Part shown: positions 1-5,540 of the stretch, piece by piece | How the letters are laid out: every line of letters begins with the position of its first letter | Numbering within the stretch: the stretch's first letter is position 1 | Source of the DNA: Prevotellaceae bacterium | Lineage (GTDB): Bacteria > Bacteroidota > Bacteroidia > Bacteroidales > UBA932 | Direction of reading: 5' to 3' | NCBI GenBank assembly: GCA_031264875.1 | Contig: JAISDK010000096.1 | Coordinates: 1-7,497 of the forward strand | DNA length: 7,497 bases | Made by a program: the position numbers and the translations under genes | Notes under the pieces: generated by a model | What the model was told of the DNA's origin: nothing | Databases searched by the model: none | What the model saw: the letters and a program-made list of their open reading frames with translations, nothing else

Positions 1-273
1 GACGTGGGCGACATCGGAATAGAGGACGAAGACCTTGCCGACTATGGCATAAAAAGCGTTTACAAGCTGACAGGCTGTATCTGGGATTATTCCGACTGCT
101 GGTTTTTCCATCCGAAAAAAAAGAACAGCTATGGCGAACCGCAGCTCGTGTTTCTTGACCATGAAGGCGGCGAGCCGACGCTTCACAGCATCAATGCCGG
201 TTCGGCTTTTATCTACCGCTGGGCTGAAAATCTTGACATCGACACTGAATTTAGCAAATACGATGAAGATTAA
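1..273 (+). CDS. C-terminal part of a SUKH (SMI1/KNR4)-like protein, truncated at the window start
   Basis: The frame is open from base 1 to a TAA at 271-273 (90 residues), so the true start lies upstream of the window; the GTG at position 4 is only the first possible internal start. The visible segment is acidic and soluble, with no membrane stretch. Its end reads LVFLDHEGGEPTLHSINAGSAFIYRWAENL, similar in pattern to the C-terminus of SUKH-superfamily proteins, where a strand ending in a D-H-E-like turn is followed by a 'ladSF-eFi' helix. SUKH members include immunity proteins of polymorphic toxin systems, but also general-purpose proteins, and no toxin gene is visible here. The family call rests on this short resemblance only; the protein could be another small alpha/beta domain. 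That it is a coding end is more secure than the family name. Confidence 0.45.
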   Translation, partial: DVGDIGIEDEDLADYGIKSVYKLTGCIWDYSDCWFFHPKKKNSYGEPQLVFLDHEGGEPTLHSINAGSAFIYRWAENLDIDTEFSKYDED

Positions 274-275
274 TT

Positions 276-294
276 GTTTCACAAATTGTGAAAC
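276..294. repeat. 9-bp inverted repeat just after the first gene's stop
   Basis: GTTTCACAA (276-284), a central A (285) and TTGTGAAAC (286-294) form a perfect dyad starting two bases after the TAA of the preceding gene. With a realistic 3-5 base loop the hairpin keeps about 7-8 mostly A-T pairs. No clear T-tract follows, so it is a poor intrinsic terminator. Its tight symmetry about one base also fits a dimeric regulator site. Role unresolved. Confidence 0.4.
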
Positions 295-360
295 TGAATT
301 ATATTGTTCAAATTATTAATTCATGTTACGATTAACCGGTTCAGTCACCGGTCAAATTTA

Positions 361-390
361 AGTAGAGACGTGGCGCGCCACGTCTCTACT
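361..390. repeat. Perfect 30-bp palindrome (REP-like intergenic repeat)
   Basis: The half-site AGTAGAGACGTGGCG (361-375) is followed directly by its exact reverse complement CGCCACGTCTCTACT (376-390), with no spacer and no mismatch. The centre is GGCGCGCC. It is GC-rich inside an AT-rich intergenic region. Palindromes built on a GTAGAGACG...CGTCTCTAC frame recur between genes in Bacteroidales and cyanobacterial genomes to my recollection, which suggests a dispersed REP-like element, possibly moved by a RAYT/Y1-type transposase elsewhere in the genome. As RNA it would fold into a long hairpin with a small loop, but no T-tract follows, so a terminator role is unlikely. The sequence shows the palindrome; the dispersed nature is inferred. 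Confidence 0.8.
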
Positions 391-448
391 GTCAATAACA
401 TTGATACATCAATCAGGATTACTGTCGCAAAATCAACGTCCAATATAT

Positions 449-468
449 CCGGTGGTTTTAACCGCCGG
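449..468. repeat. Short imperfect hairpin (9-bp arms)
   Basis: CCGGTGGTT (449-457) and AACCGCCGG (460-468) are complementary except for one position, which would be a G-U wobble in RNA, around a two-base centre TT. It lies 58 bp downstream of the 30-bp palindrome and may belong to the same composite repeat. It is followed by GTTTG rather than a T-tract, so it is not a convincing terminator. Confidence 0.4.
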
Positions 469-638
469 GTTTGAAAATTGTGACAATACAATCTGCGAGA
501 GTTAAAGAGTTCTGGATTATTGGGATTCAAACGCCTTTGTATTGATACAGGCTTAATATTTACCAATTTGCAGCCTTGCAGGATTTATGTCACACATCCC
601 CACAGCAAACAATAATGCCCTGTTATGTATTTTTATTG

Positions 639-646
639 TAATTTTG
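639..646 (+). promoter_or_regulatory. Probable ffh promoter, Bacteroidota -7 box
   Basis: TAATTTTG fits TAnnTTTG, the -7 element of Bacteroidota primary sigma promoters. It would start transcription near 652-655 and leave a leader of roughly 25 bases before the ATG at 680. I see no good -33 TTTG partner at the expected distance, so the call rests on one element and its position. Confidence 0.5.
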
Positions 647-679
647 CCGCCGATTAGGAAATTTCGTAATATAATTTGT

Positions 680-2005
680 ATGTTTGAAAATTTATCGGAA
701 CGCCTGGAGCGTTCATTCAAATTGTTAAGGGGCGAGAGCCGCATCACGGAGTTAAATGTTGCCGATACACTGAAAGACGTCAGGAAGGCATTGCTGGACG
801 CCGACGTAAGTTACAAGGTGGCAAAAACTTTTACCGACGATGTAAAAATAAAGGCCATGGGTTCGAATGTCCTCACCTCAGTCAAGCCCGGCGAGATGAT
901 GGTGAAGATAGTTCACGACGAACTTGTAGCCCTGATGGGTGGAGAAGCCGCCCAGATAAATATCAGCGGCGAACCGTCTATAGTCTTGATTGCCGGACTG
1001 CAGGGCTCGGGTAAAACCACTTTCTCCGGAAAACTGGCTAATTATCTCAAAACAAAAAAGAAGCGCACCATACTGCTGGTAGCCTGCGACGTTTACCGTC
1101 CTGCGGCCATCGAGCAGCTCAAAATTCTTGGACAGCAGATAAGCGTCCCCGTATATAGCGAGGAAGAAAACAGGAATCCCGTTGAAATTGCATTAAATGC
1201 AATTAAACATGCCCGGCAGCACGGCTACAGCGTTGTTGTGATCGATACCGCCGGACGCCTGGCAATAGATGAAGAAATGATGGCCGAAATAACGGCAATA
1301 AAAAAAGCCGTCGTTCCCCAGGAAACGCTCTTCGTCGTAGATTCCATGACCGGCCAGGACGCCGTAAATACCGCTAAAGAGTTTAACGACAGGCTGAATT
1401 TCGACGGAGTTGTACTCACCAAACTCGATGGCGATACCCGTGGAGGAGCCGCCCTGTCGATACGCTCAATTGTCAGCAAGCCAATCAAATTCATGAGTTC
1501 GGGAGAAAAGCTGGATTCGCTGGATATTTTCTATCCCGAAAGAATGGCCGACCGTATCCTTGGAATGGGCGACATCGTGTCGTTTGTAGAAAAGGCTCAG
1601 GAACAGTTTGATGATGAAGAAGCAAAAAAACTGCAACGAAAATTAGTCAAAGATCAGTTCGACTTTAACGATTTCTACAAGCAAATCCAGCATGTAAAGA
1701 AAATGGGAAACCTGAAGGACTTGATGGGAATGATTCCCGGAGTCGGTAAAATGGCTAAAAACATGAATATTGACGACAATGCATTCAAGAAAATCGAAGC
1801 AATTATCCAGTCCATGACCCCTCAGGAACGGGAACATCCCGACATCATAAACACCAGCCGGCGTAAACGTATCTCAGGCGGCAGCGGAACGGATATTGCA
1901 CAGGTAAACCAGCTGTTGAAGCAGTTTGAAGAAATGAAAAAAATGATGAAAACAGTTGCAAAAGGCGGCTTGAAACCGAATCATAAAAAAACTGGACGCA
2001 GGTAA
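680..2005 (+). CDS. ffh: Signal recognition particle GTPase Ffh (SRP54)
   Basis: Ffh binds signal peptides emerging from ribosomes and, with 4.5S RNA, docks on the receptor FtsY to deliver membrane proteins to the translocon; both partners hydrolyse GTP. The 441-residue protein has the standard N-G-M order: a helical N domain (about 1-90), a G domain with P-loop GLQGSGKTT (106-114), DVYRPAA (137-143), DTAGR (189-193) and TKLD (247-250), then a methionine-rich M domain (about 327-441) whose RRKRISGGSG (394-403) is the SRP RNA-binding motif. The start at 680 is chosen because MFENLSERLERSFKLLRG is the family's normal N-terminus. An in-frame ATG at 587 would add 31 unrelated residues and lies upstream of the likely promoter. 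No Shine-Dalgarno precedes it, as is common in Bacteroidota. It appears to be the first gene of a three-gene operon; no terminator separates it from the next gene 13 bp on. Confidence 0.97.
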   Translation: MFENLSERLERSFKLLRGESRITELNVADTLKDVRKALLDADVSYKVAKTFTDDVKIKAMGSNVLTSVKPGEMMVKIVHDELVALMGGEAAQINISGEPSIVLIAGLQGSGKTTFSGKLANYLKTKKKRTILLVACDVYRPAAIEQLKILGQQISVPVYSEEENRNPVEIALNAIKHARQHGYSVVVIDTAGRLAIDEEMMAEITAIKKAVVPQETLFVVDSMTGQDAVNTAKEFNDRLNFDGVVLTKLDGDTRGGAALSIRSIVSKPIKFMSSGEKLDSLDIFYPERMADRILGMGDIVSFVEKAQEQFDDEEAKKLQRKLVKDQFDFNDFYKQIQHVKKMGNLKDLMGMIPGVGKMAKNMNIDDNAFKKIEAIIQSMTPQEREHPDIINTSRRKRISGGSGTDIAQVNQLLKQFEEMKKMMKTVAKGGLKPNHKKTGRR

Positions 2006-2018
2006 ATCTTGAATTGAC

Positions 2019-2816
2019 ATGGAATATTTTAAAACCTGCAACGGAATACCGGTATATATAAGCGATACAAAAAAAGGTGAAAAAACCGTGGCACTTCTGC
2101 ATGGGTATCTGGAAACAAGCGAAGTCTGGGCTGGTTTCACCAAGCTTCTGAAACCTCATTTCCGTGTTATAGCTATAGACTTGCCCGGTAACGGACTGTC
2201 GGGAACACAACAGGACGAAAACAGTATGGAATTTATGGCGGATGTCGTAGCCGAAGTCTTGAATCATTCGAAAGTTGACAGGGCAACCATCACAGGTCAT
2301 TCCATGGGCGGTTATGTAGCTCTGGCCTTTGCCGAAAAATATGGCGAACAGACAGAAAAACTGTGCCTTTTCCATTCTACGCCCAACCCCGATACCGAGG
2401 AGAAAAAACAGAACAGAGACCGCGAAATAGCGCTGATCGAAGAAAGTAAACTGGACTTGATTCTAAAAGTCAATATAGCCAGCATGTTTGCCGGCGAAAA
2501 TCTTAAAAGAATGGAAGAGGCAATTGCAATGATTTCCGAAAATGCGGCAATCTCCGAACCCGAAGGAATTATCGCCTGTCTGAGAGGAATGAAAAGCCGC
2601 AGGGACATGAACCCGTTTCTCGCCGGATTCGACAAGCCTTTGCTGTTTATATTCGGTAGAAAAGACAAGTATATTTCCGAAACTGTTGCGGCAGGATTAA
2701 TCGAAAAATTTCCGAATGCGAAAGCCCTGATACTGGAAAACTCCGGTCATGCAGGATTTCTGGAAGAACCTGAAATCAGCTCTCAAAAATTAATAGAATT
2801 TATAAATAATGGATAA
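2019..2816 (+). CDS. Alpha/beta-fold hydrolase, substrate unknown
   Basis: A 265-residue soluble single-domain alpha/beta hydrolase with no signal peptide or lid insertion beyond the usual cap helices (about 120-195). The oxyanion-hole motif LLHGY is at 26-30, the strand IAIDLPGNGLS at 51-61, the nucleophile elbow GHSMGG at 93-98 (Ser95), the acid in GRKD (Asp216), and the catalytic histidine in NSGHAGFLEEP (His244). All three catalytic residues are present, so it should be an active esterase or related hydrolase. This fold covers esterases, BioH-type pimeloyl-ACP methyl ester esterases, MenH-like enzymes and dehalogenases, and motif reading cannot separate them. It lies 13 bp after ffh, and its last 8 bases overlap the start of rbfA, so it is co-transcribed and probably translationally coupled to rbfA. 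The presence of bioC-bioD nearby without an esterase makes a BioH-like role possible, but that is inference. Confidence 0.88.
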   Translation: MEYFKTCNGIPVYISDTKKGEKTVALLHGYLETSEVWAGFTKLLKPHFRVIAIDLPGNGLSGTQQDENSMEFMADVVAEVLNHSKVDRATITGHSMGGYVALAFAEKYGEQTEKLCLFHSTPNPDTEEKKQNRDREIALIEESKLDLILKVNIASMFAGENLKRMEEAIAMISENAAISEPEGIIACLRGMKSRRDMNPFLAGFDKPLLFIFGRKDKYISETVAAGLIEKFPNAKALILENSGHAGFLEEPEISSQKLIEFINNG

Positions 2817-3150
2817 TACACGACAATTAAAAATCGCCCGGCAAATACAAAAGGATCTGGGTGAAATATTTCAACTGCGCGGAATGGCGGCCTACGGGGG
2901 CGCAATGATAACCGTCAGCGAAGTACGCATATCTCCCGACCTCTCGGTTGCGAAAATATTTATCAGCATATTCCCGTCGGACAAATCGGCGGACGTAATA
3001 GCAAAGGTAGAACAGGAAAACAGGTCGATAAGAGCCGAACTGGGCAAAAAGGTAAGGCATCAGCTGCGCATCGTTCCCGAACTGCATTTCCATGTCGATG
3101 AATCGCTGGATAAACTGGAACGTATCGACAATCTGCTGAAAAATAATTGA
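2809..3150 (+). CDS. rbfA: 30S ribosome-binding factor RbfA
   Basis: RbfA is a small KH-like protein that binds the immature 30S subunit near the 5' end of 16S rRNA and helps late maturation, notably in the cold. This 113-residue copy has the expected layout: an N-terminal helix RQLKIARQIQKDLGEIF (5-21), central strands MITVSEVRISPDLSVAKIFISIF (33-55) with the conserved 'V-E-V-R-x-S-P-D-L' type segment, a helix around 60-85, and the C-terminal stretch VRHQLRIVPELHFHVDESLDKLERIDNLL (82-110), where P-E-L-x-F-x-x-D-x-S is the family signature. The ATG at 2809 lies inside the last codons of the hydrolase (AATGGATAA), an 8-base overlap suggesting coupled translation. A strong hairpin 30 bp after the stop ends the operon. 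Confidence 0.94.
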   Translation: MDNTRQLKIARQIQKDLGEIFQLRGMAAYGGAMITVSEVRISPDLSVAKIFISIFPSDKSADVIAKVEQENRSIRAELGKKVRHQLRIVPELHFHVDESLDKLERIDNLLKNN

Positions 3151-3180
3151 TAGCCGGGTGCGAGGCCGTCCGGTTAATGT

Positions 3181-3230
3181 ATCCGGCACAAGCCGTAAAC
3201 AGAACAGCTTGTGCCGGATTACTTTTATTC
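3181..3230 (+). terminator. Intrinsic terminator after rbfA
   Basis: A perfect 13-bp stem, ATCCGGCACAAGC (3181-3193) with GCTTGTGCCGGAT (3207-3219), encloses a 13-base loop and is followed by TACTTTTATT. It closes the ffh-hydrolase-rbfA operon. The T-tract is interrupted, so termination may be imperfect. On the minus strand no T-run follows the hairpin, so it serves the convergent regulator gene less well. Confidence 0.75.
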
Positions 3231-3279
3231 AAAATAAACGGTTAATTTGATTAAAACGGGACAATGAATACGTTTTCCA

Positions 3280-3849
3280 CTAAACCGGAGCGTAAACTAC
3301 AGCCAGAATTTTAGCCTTTCCATTCACAGCCTGAATTCCGTGTTCCACTATCGAATCGTAATAAATGCTGTCGCCGGAATTAAGAGTACAGCTTTCCTGT
3401 CCGTACACTATTTCCACAGTTCCCTCCAGACAGTAGATAAATTCCTCTCCTTCATGCGATGAAAAAGTGAAATCATCACCTTTTGAATTGTTTATCTCGA
3501 TAATAAACGGCTCCATGTACCGTCCCGATTTGGCTCTTGCCAGAGAGTAGTAGTCCAGATGTTTCGTATTGCCGCATGAGGCATTGAATCTTACGCCCTT
3601 GTTGTAATCCTCGTTTCGGCACACAACAAGTCCGTCCGATTCGATATCGTCCAGAAAAGTTCCCAGTCTTACCCCCAAAGCCCTTGCAATCTTGATAAGA
3701 GGAGCCAGAGATACGGATTCCCCGTTTTCAATCATTTCAATCTGGCTGGCAGTAAGCCCCGTGCGTTCCGCGACCGTTTCAACGTCAATAAATTTTAATT
3801 CTCTTACAGACTTTATCTTGTTTCCCGCTGTAATAATAGATTCATTCAT
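3280..3849 (-). CDS. XRE-family transcriptional regulator with C-terminal cupin domain
   Basis: A 189-residue DNA-binding protein with two parts. Residues 8-66 form an XRE/Cro-type helix-turn-helix (VETVAERTGLTASQIEMIENGES, about 23-45, followed by LAPLIKIARALGV). Residues about 110-187 form a cupin_2 barrel, with first motif SHEGEEFIYCLEGTVEIVYG (131-150; His132, Glu136) and second motif GDSIYYDSIVEHGIQA (159-174; His170). Such proteins usually sense a small ligand, or a metal-bound ligand, in the barrel and repress or activate nearby metabolic genes. In other Bacteroidales similar proteins are often found next to AMP-forming acyl-CoA ligases, from memory; no ligase is present here. It lies 88 bp downstream of bioD in the same direction but has its own promoter and a strong Shine-Dalgarno, so it may be expressed both alone and by read-through. 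It converges with rbfA. Ligand and targets are unknown. Confidence 0.88.
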   Translation of the reverse strand: MNESIITAGNKIKSVRELKFIDVETVAERTGLTASQIEMIENGESVSLAPLIKIARALGVRLGTFLDDIESDGLVVCRNEDYNKGVRFNASCGNTKHLDYYSLARAKSGRYMEPFIIEINNSKGDDFTFSSHEGEEFIYCLEGTVEIVYGQESCTLNSGDSIYYDSIVEHGIQAVNGKAKILAVVYAPV

Positions 3850-3857
3850 AAATCAAT

Positions 3858-3863
3858 CTCCTT
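3858..3863 (-). promoter_or_regulatory. Shine-Dalgarno site for the XRE-cupin gene
   Basis: Read on the minus strand, AAGGAG lies eight bases before the ATG at 3849-3847. This is a textbook Shine-Dalgarno, which the other genes in this window lack. It supports the chosen start and suggests efficient or differently controlled translation of the regulator. Confidence 0.65.
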
Positions 3864-3884
3864 AATTTAAATACTAACAGGCGG

Positions 3885-3913
3885 CAAAGGTAGTATTTTT
3901 CATTTGACTGCAA
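3885..3913 (-). promoter_or_regulatory. Promoter of the XRE-cupin gene
   Basis: On the minus strand the -7 box TACCTTTG (3892-3885) matches the Bacteroidota consensus TAnnTTTG exactly, and a TTG (3913-3911) lies 18 bases upstream as a plausible -33 element. Transcription would begin near 3878, giving a leader of about 29 bases that includes the Shine-Dalgarno. The promoter lies between the bioD stop and the regulator start. Confidence 0.65.
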
Positions 3914-3937
3914 TGCATACGCGGTGAATTTTATTTT

Positions 3938-4567
3938 TCAACCTATTTCTTTCCACACACTTTCGTGCAGATATTTTTCCATATAGCCTTTAAGGTACTG
4001 CGCTGTAGATTCGCAAATCAGACTGTCCTCGACACTGAATCTGTTATATATCACTCCGGCCACGTCAATTTCCGCATACCGGCACATTTCGAGCGTCAGC
4101 AGAGTATGGTTTATGCTGCCAAGTCTCGGCGACGTCACCACAAACACAGAAAATTTCATGTCCCTGACATAGTCCAGAGTTGTACAGTTTTCGGTCAGCG
4201 GCGTCATTAAGCCTCCGGCGCCCTCTATGAGCGTCACGTCATATTTCCCCTGCAAAACAGCCGTAGCATTTTTTATACAGTTCAAATCTATTCCTGCGCC
4301 GTCAATCCGCGCTGCAAGATGCGGCGAAGCGGGATACGTCAGCACAATTGGACAGGTCGTGCCGTCGAGATCTTCGGGAAGAAGCCCTGTTCCCATTATT
4401 TTCCTGTGGATTTCAATATCTTCCGAGATACCGCTGTTTCCCGTCTGAATCAGTTTTTGAGTGATAACACTGTCGCCTTTCGATGCAAATTCCCTTGCAA
4501 GATAGCCTGTTGCATAACTTTTACCTATATTGGTATCAATTCCCGTTACAAAAAATATCCGTCCCAT
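3938..4567 (-). CDS. bioD: Dethiobiotin synthetase BioD
   Basis: BioD carboxylates 7,8-diaminopelargonic acid with CO2 and ATP, closing the ureido ring to give dethiobiotin, the penultimate step of biotin synthesis, in the cytosol. The 209-residue protein is slightly short but complete. The P-loop is GIDTNIGKS (9-17, family form G-T-D-T-x-x-G-K-T), with Lys16 in the loop and the following TQKLIQTG segment (36-43) carrying the conserved substrate-binding Lys38. IEGAGGLMTPL (114-124) is the second signature, with Glu115. SPRLGSINHTLLT (146-158) and GVIYNRF (171-177) match the C-terminal nucleotide-binding part. Its ATG shares one base with the bioC stop (TAATG), so the two are translationally coupled. 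No hairpin terminator is evident after its stop before the regulator promoter. Confidence 0.94.
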   Translation of the reverse strand: MGRIFFVTGIDTNIGKSYATGYLAREFASKGDSVITQKLIQTGNSGISEDIEIHRKIMGTGLLPEDLDGTTCPIVLTYPASPHLAARIDGAGIDLNCIKNATAVLQGKYDVTLIEGAGGLMTPLTENCTTLDYVRDMKFSVFVVTSPRLGSINHTLLTLEMCRYAEIDVAGVIYNRFSVEDSLICESTAQYLKGYMEKYLHESVWKEIG

Positions 4568-5325
4568 TATCTTTTCCTTAGCACCAGATACACCGGATTA
4601 TATGTTAATATTACTTTTGTTCCGTCTGAAAACATTTTGCCGTACATGTCGCAAAACGACTTTACGTCCGACCGTGTCCGCATCGTCCCCGAACAGCCGG
4701 CATTTACTCCGGTTTTCCTGAAATGCGAAAGTATTTCGACCGGCGAGTTAAACGGCACACGTATTTCTTCCTCAAAGAGATGCAGCACTTCAAAATCCGA
4801 CGAAAACAAATTTCTCAAAACTTCCGGAGAAGAATATTCAAGTCCCCTTCCCGTTATTCGGCGTATTTCCCTAAGATTGTTTTTTCCGAATGTGGACAGA
4901 AACATGTATCCCTTTTCCGAAAGGCACCTGTGTGCCTTTCTTACAAAAACGGGAAGACTGTCAAACCATTGCACAGTGGATGAAGATACGGCCAAATCCA
5001 TTCCGCAGGGAAAATCAACCGACTGCGCATCACCTCCGATAAACGTGAAATTGTTTTCCGGAAACAGAGCAGGCATCAGAAATTCAACCTTTTCGTTTAT
5101 ATCGTTAAGATAATAGTATGCACCGGCAAAGAGGGGAATAATATTCTTTGTCAGCAATCCCGTACCGCAGCCTACTTCAAATACCGTTTCGGGCATGTGC
5201 GGATACAGTGCGGATACCAGGGCGGCAAGCTTGCCTGCGATTTCCTTTTGCGCATGGGCATTATCGTCGTAAGTATCCATGCTTTTGGTGAATTTACACT
5301 TTATCCAACTGCTATTCATATTCAT
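4567..5325 (-). CDS. bioC: Malonyl-ACP O-methyltransferase BioC
   Basis: BioC methylates the free carboxyl of malonyl-ACP (or malonyl-CoA) with S-adenosylmethionine, disguising it as a fatty-acid primer so that fatty acid synthase can build pimeloyl-ACP methyl ester. The 252-residue class I methyltransferase begins with the BioC-type helix KFTKSMDTYDDNAHAQKEIAGKLA (11-34), then SAM motif I FEVGCGTG (49-56), an acidic loop LNDINE (73-78), GGDAQSVDFP (97-106), the strand LAVSSSTVQWFDSL (111-124), and a C-terminal HFRKTGVNA segment (201-209) seen in BioC. The reading frame runs up to an ATG at 5433, but the promoter -7 box lies at 5358-5351, downstream of that codon; the start is therefore taken at 5325, with 5319 as an alternative two codons later. 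In some Bacteroides BioC is fused to or adjacent to the esterase BioG; no such domain is present here. Other SAM methyltransferases are the main alternative, made unlikely by the coupled bioD. Confidence 0.88.
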   Translation of the reverse strand: MNMNSSWIKCKFTKSMDTYDDNAHAQKEIAGKLAALVSALYPHMPETVFEVGCGTGLLTKNIIPLFAGAYYYLNDINEKVEFLMPALFPENNFTFIGGDAQSVDFPCGMDLAVSSSTVQWFDSLPVFVRKAHRCLSEKGYMFLSTFGKNNLREIRRITGRGLEYSSPEVLRNLFSSDFEVLHLFEEEIRVPFNSPVEILSHFRKTGVNAGCSGTMRTRSDVKSFCDMYGKMFSDGTKVILTYNPVYLVLRKR

Positions 5326-5350
5326 ACCGTACCATTCCCAAAACCGGGCG

Positions 5351-5384
5351 CAAAGGTAACAATTAAAAGTAAAGCCGTTCCAAA
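5351..5384 (-). promoter_or_regulatory. bioCD promoter
   Basis: Minus-strand -7 box TACCTTTG (5358-5351) is an exact TAnnTTTG match; a TTTG (5384-5381) lies 22 bases upstream, slightly longer than the usual spacing. Transcription would start near 5345, about 20 bases before the ATG at 5325. This position fixes the start choice for bioC. Upstream, GTACA and TGTAC (about 5405-5428) form a weak spaced inverted repeat, which I could not link to a BirA operator. Confidence 0.65.
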
Positions 5385-5451
5385 CAGTCCCTTCACCGGC
5401 TGCCCGTACACAAAAAAATAACCTGTACAACACGATATTATCAATTAAAAA

Positions 5452-5481
5452 TTTGCATTTACAATATTATTTCTACCTTCG
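5452..5481 (+). promoter_or_regulatory. gdhA promoter
   Basis: TTTG (5452-5455) and TACCTTCG (5474-5481, one mismatch to TAnnTTTG) are separated by 18 bases, a plausible -33/-7 pair. Transcription would start near 5488 and leave a leader of about 53 AT-rich bases. The leader holds a small dyad GTTTTT-TGGAAGG-AAAAAC (5485-5503), whose loop contains a purine-rich GGAAGG too far from the ATG to act as a normal ribosome site. The promoter is divergent from bioCD, about 115 bp away. Confidence 0.5.
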
Positions 5482-5540
5482 CGCGTTTTTTGGAAGGAAA
5501 AACATTATATATTGTTAAATTAAATTAGTGAATTAATTAA

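Larger units (their letters stand above)
274..679. other. Gene-poor intergenic region with several dyads upstream of ffh
   Basis: This 406-bp stretch holds no gene I can support. It contains, in order: the dyad at 276-294; two copies of the self-complementary hexamer ACCGGT (335-340 and 347-352) separated by six bases; the perfect 30-bp palindrome at 361-390; a small dyad ATTGAT-AC-ATCAAT (400-413); a hairpin at 449-468; and the likely ffh promoter near 639-646. A minus-strand frame of 73 codons (345-566) crosses most of these symmetric elements and is better explained by repeat DNA than by a protein. This density of inverted repeats suggests a composite repeat insertion. A small structured RNA is possible but not shown. 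Confidence 0.55.

Noticed and set aside
345..566. Minus-strand frame of 73 codons in the intergenic region
   Set aside because: It crosses the perfect palindrome and other dyads, has no recognisable domain, and its composition reflects repeat DNA; treated as a repeat artefact.
391..600. 4.5S/SRP RNA or other structured RNA next to ffh
   Set aside because: I could not find the conserved SRP RNA apical GGAA tetraloop hairpin with its asymmetric internal loop; only short unrelated dyads are present.
587..679. N-terminal extension of ffh from an upstream ATG at 587
   Set aside because: The 31 extra residues are hydrophobic and unlike any Ffh, and a -7 promoter box (639-646) lies inside them; the ATG at 680 gives the standard N-terminus.
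1845..2375. Minus-strand frame of 176 codons over the end of ffh and the start of the hydrolase
   Set aside because: Antisense shadow spanning two conserved genes, with Phe/Cys-rich composition and no motif.
4319..5113. Plus-strand frame of 264 codons opposite bioC and bioD
   Set aside because: It is antisense to two well-supported genes, crosses their junction, and shows no family features.
5405..5428. GTACA...TGTAC spaced inverted repeat upstream of bioC as a BirA-type operator
   Set aside because: The arms are only five bases and do not match the known TTGTAAAC or TTGTTAAC type BirA half-sites; likely chance in AT-rich DNA.
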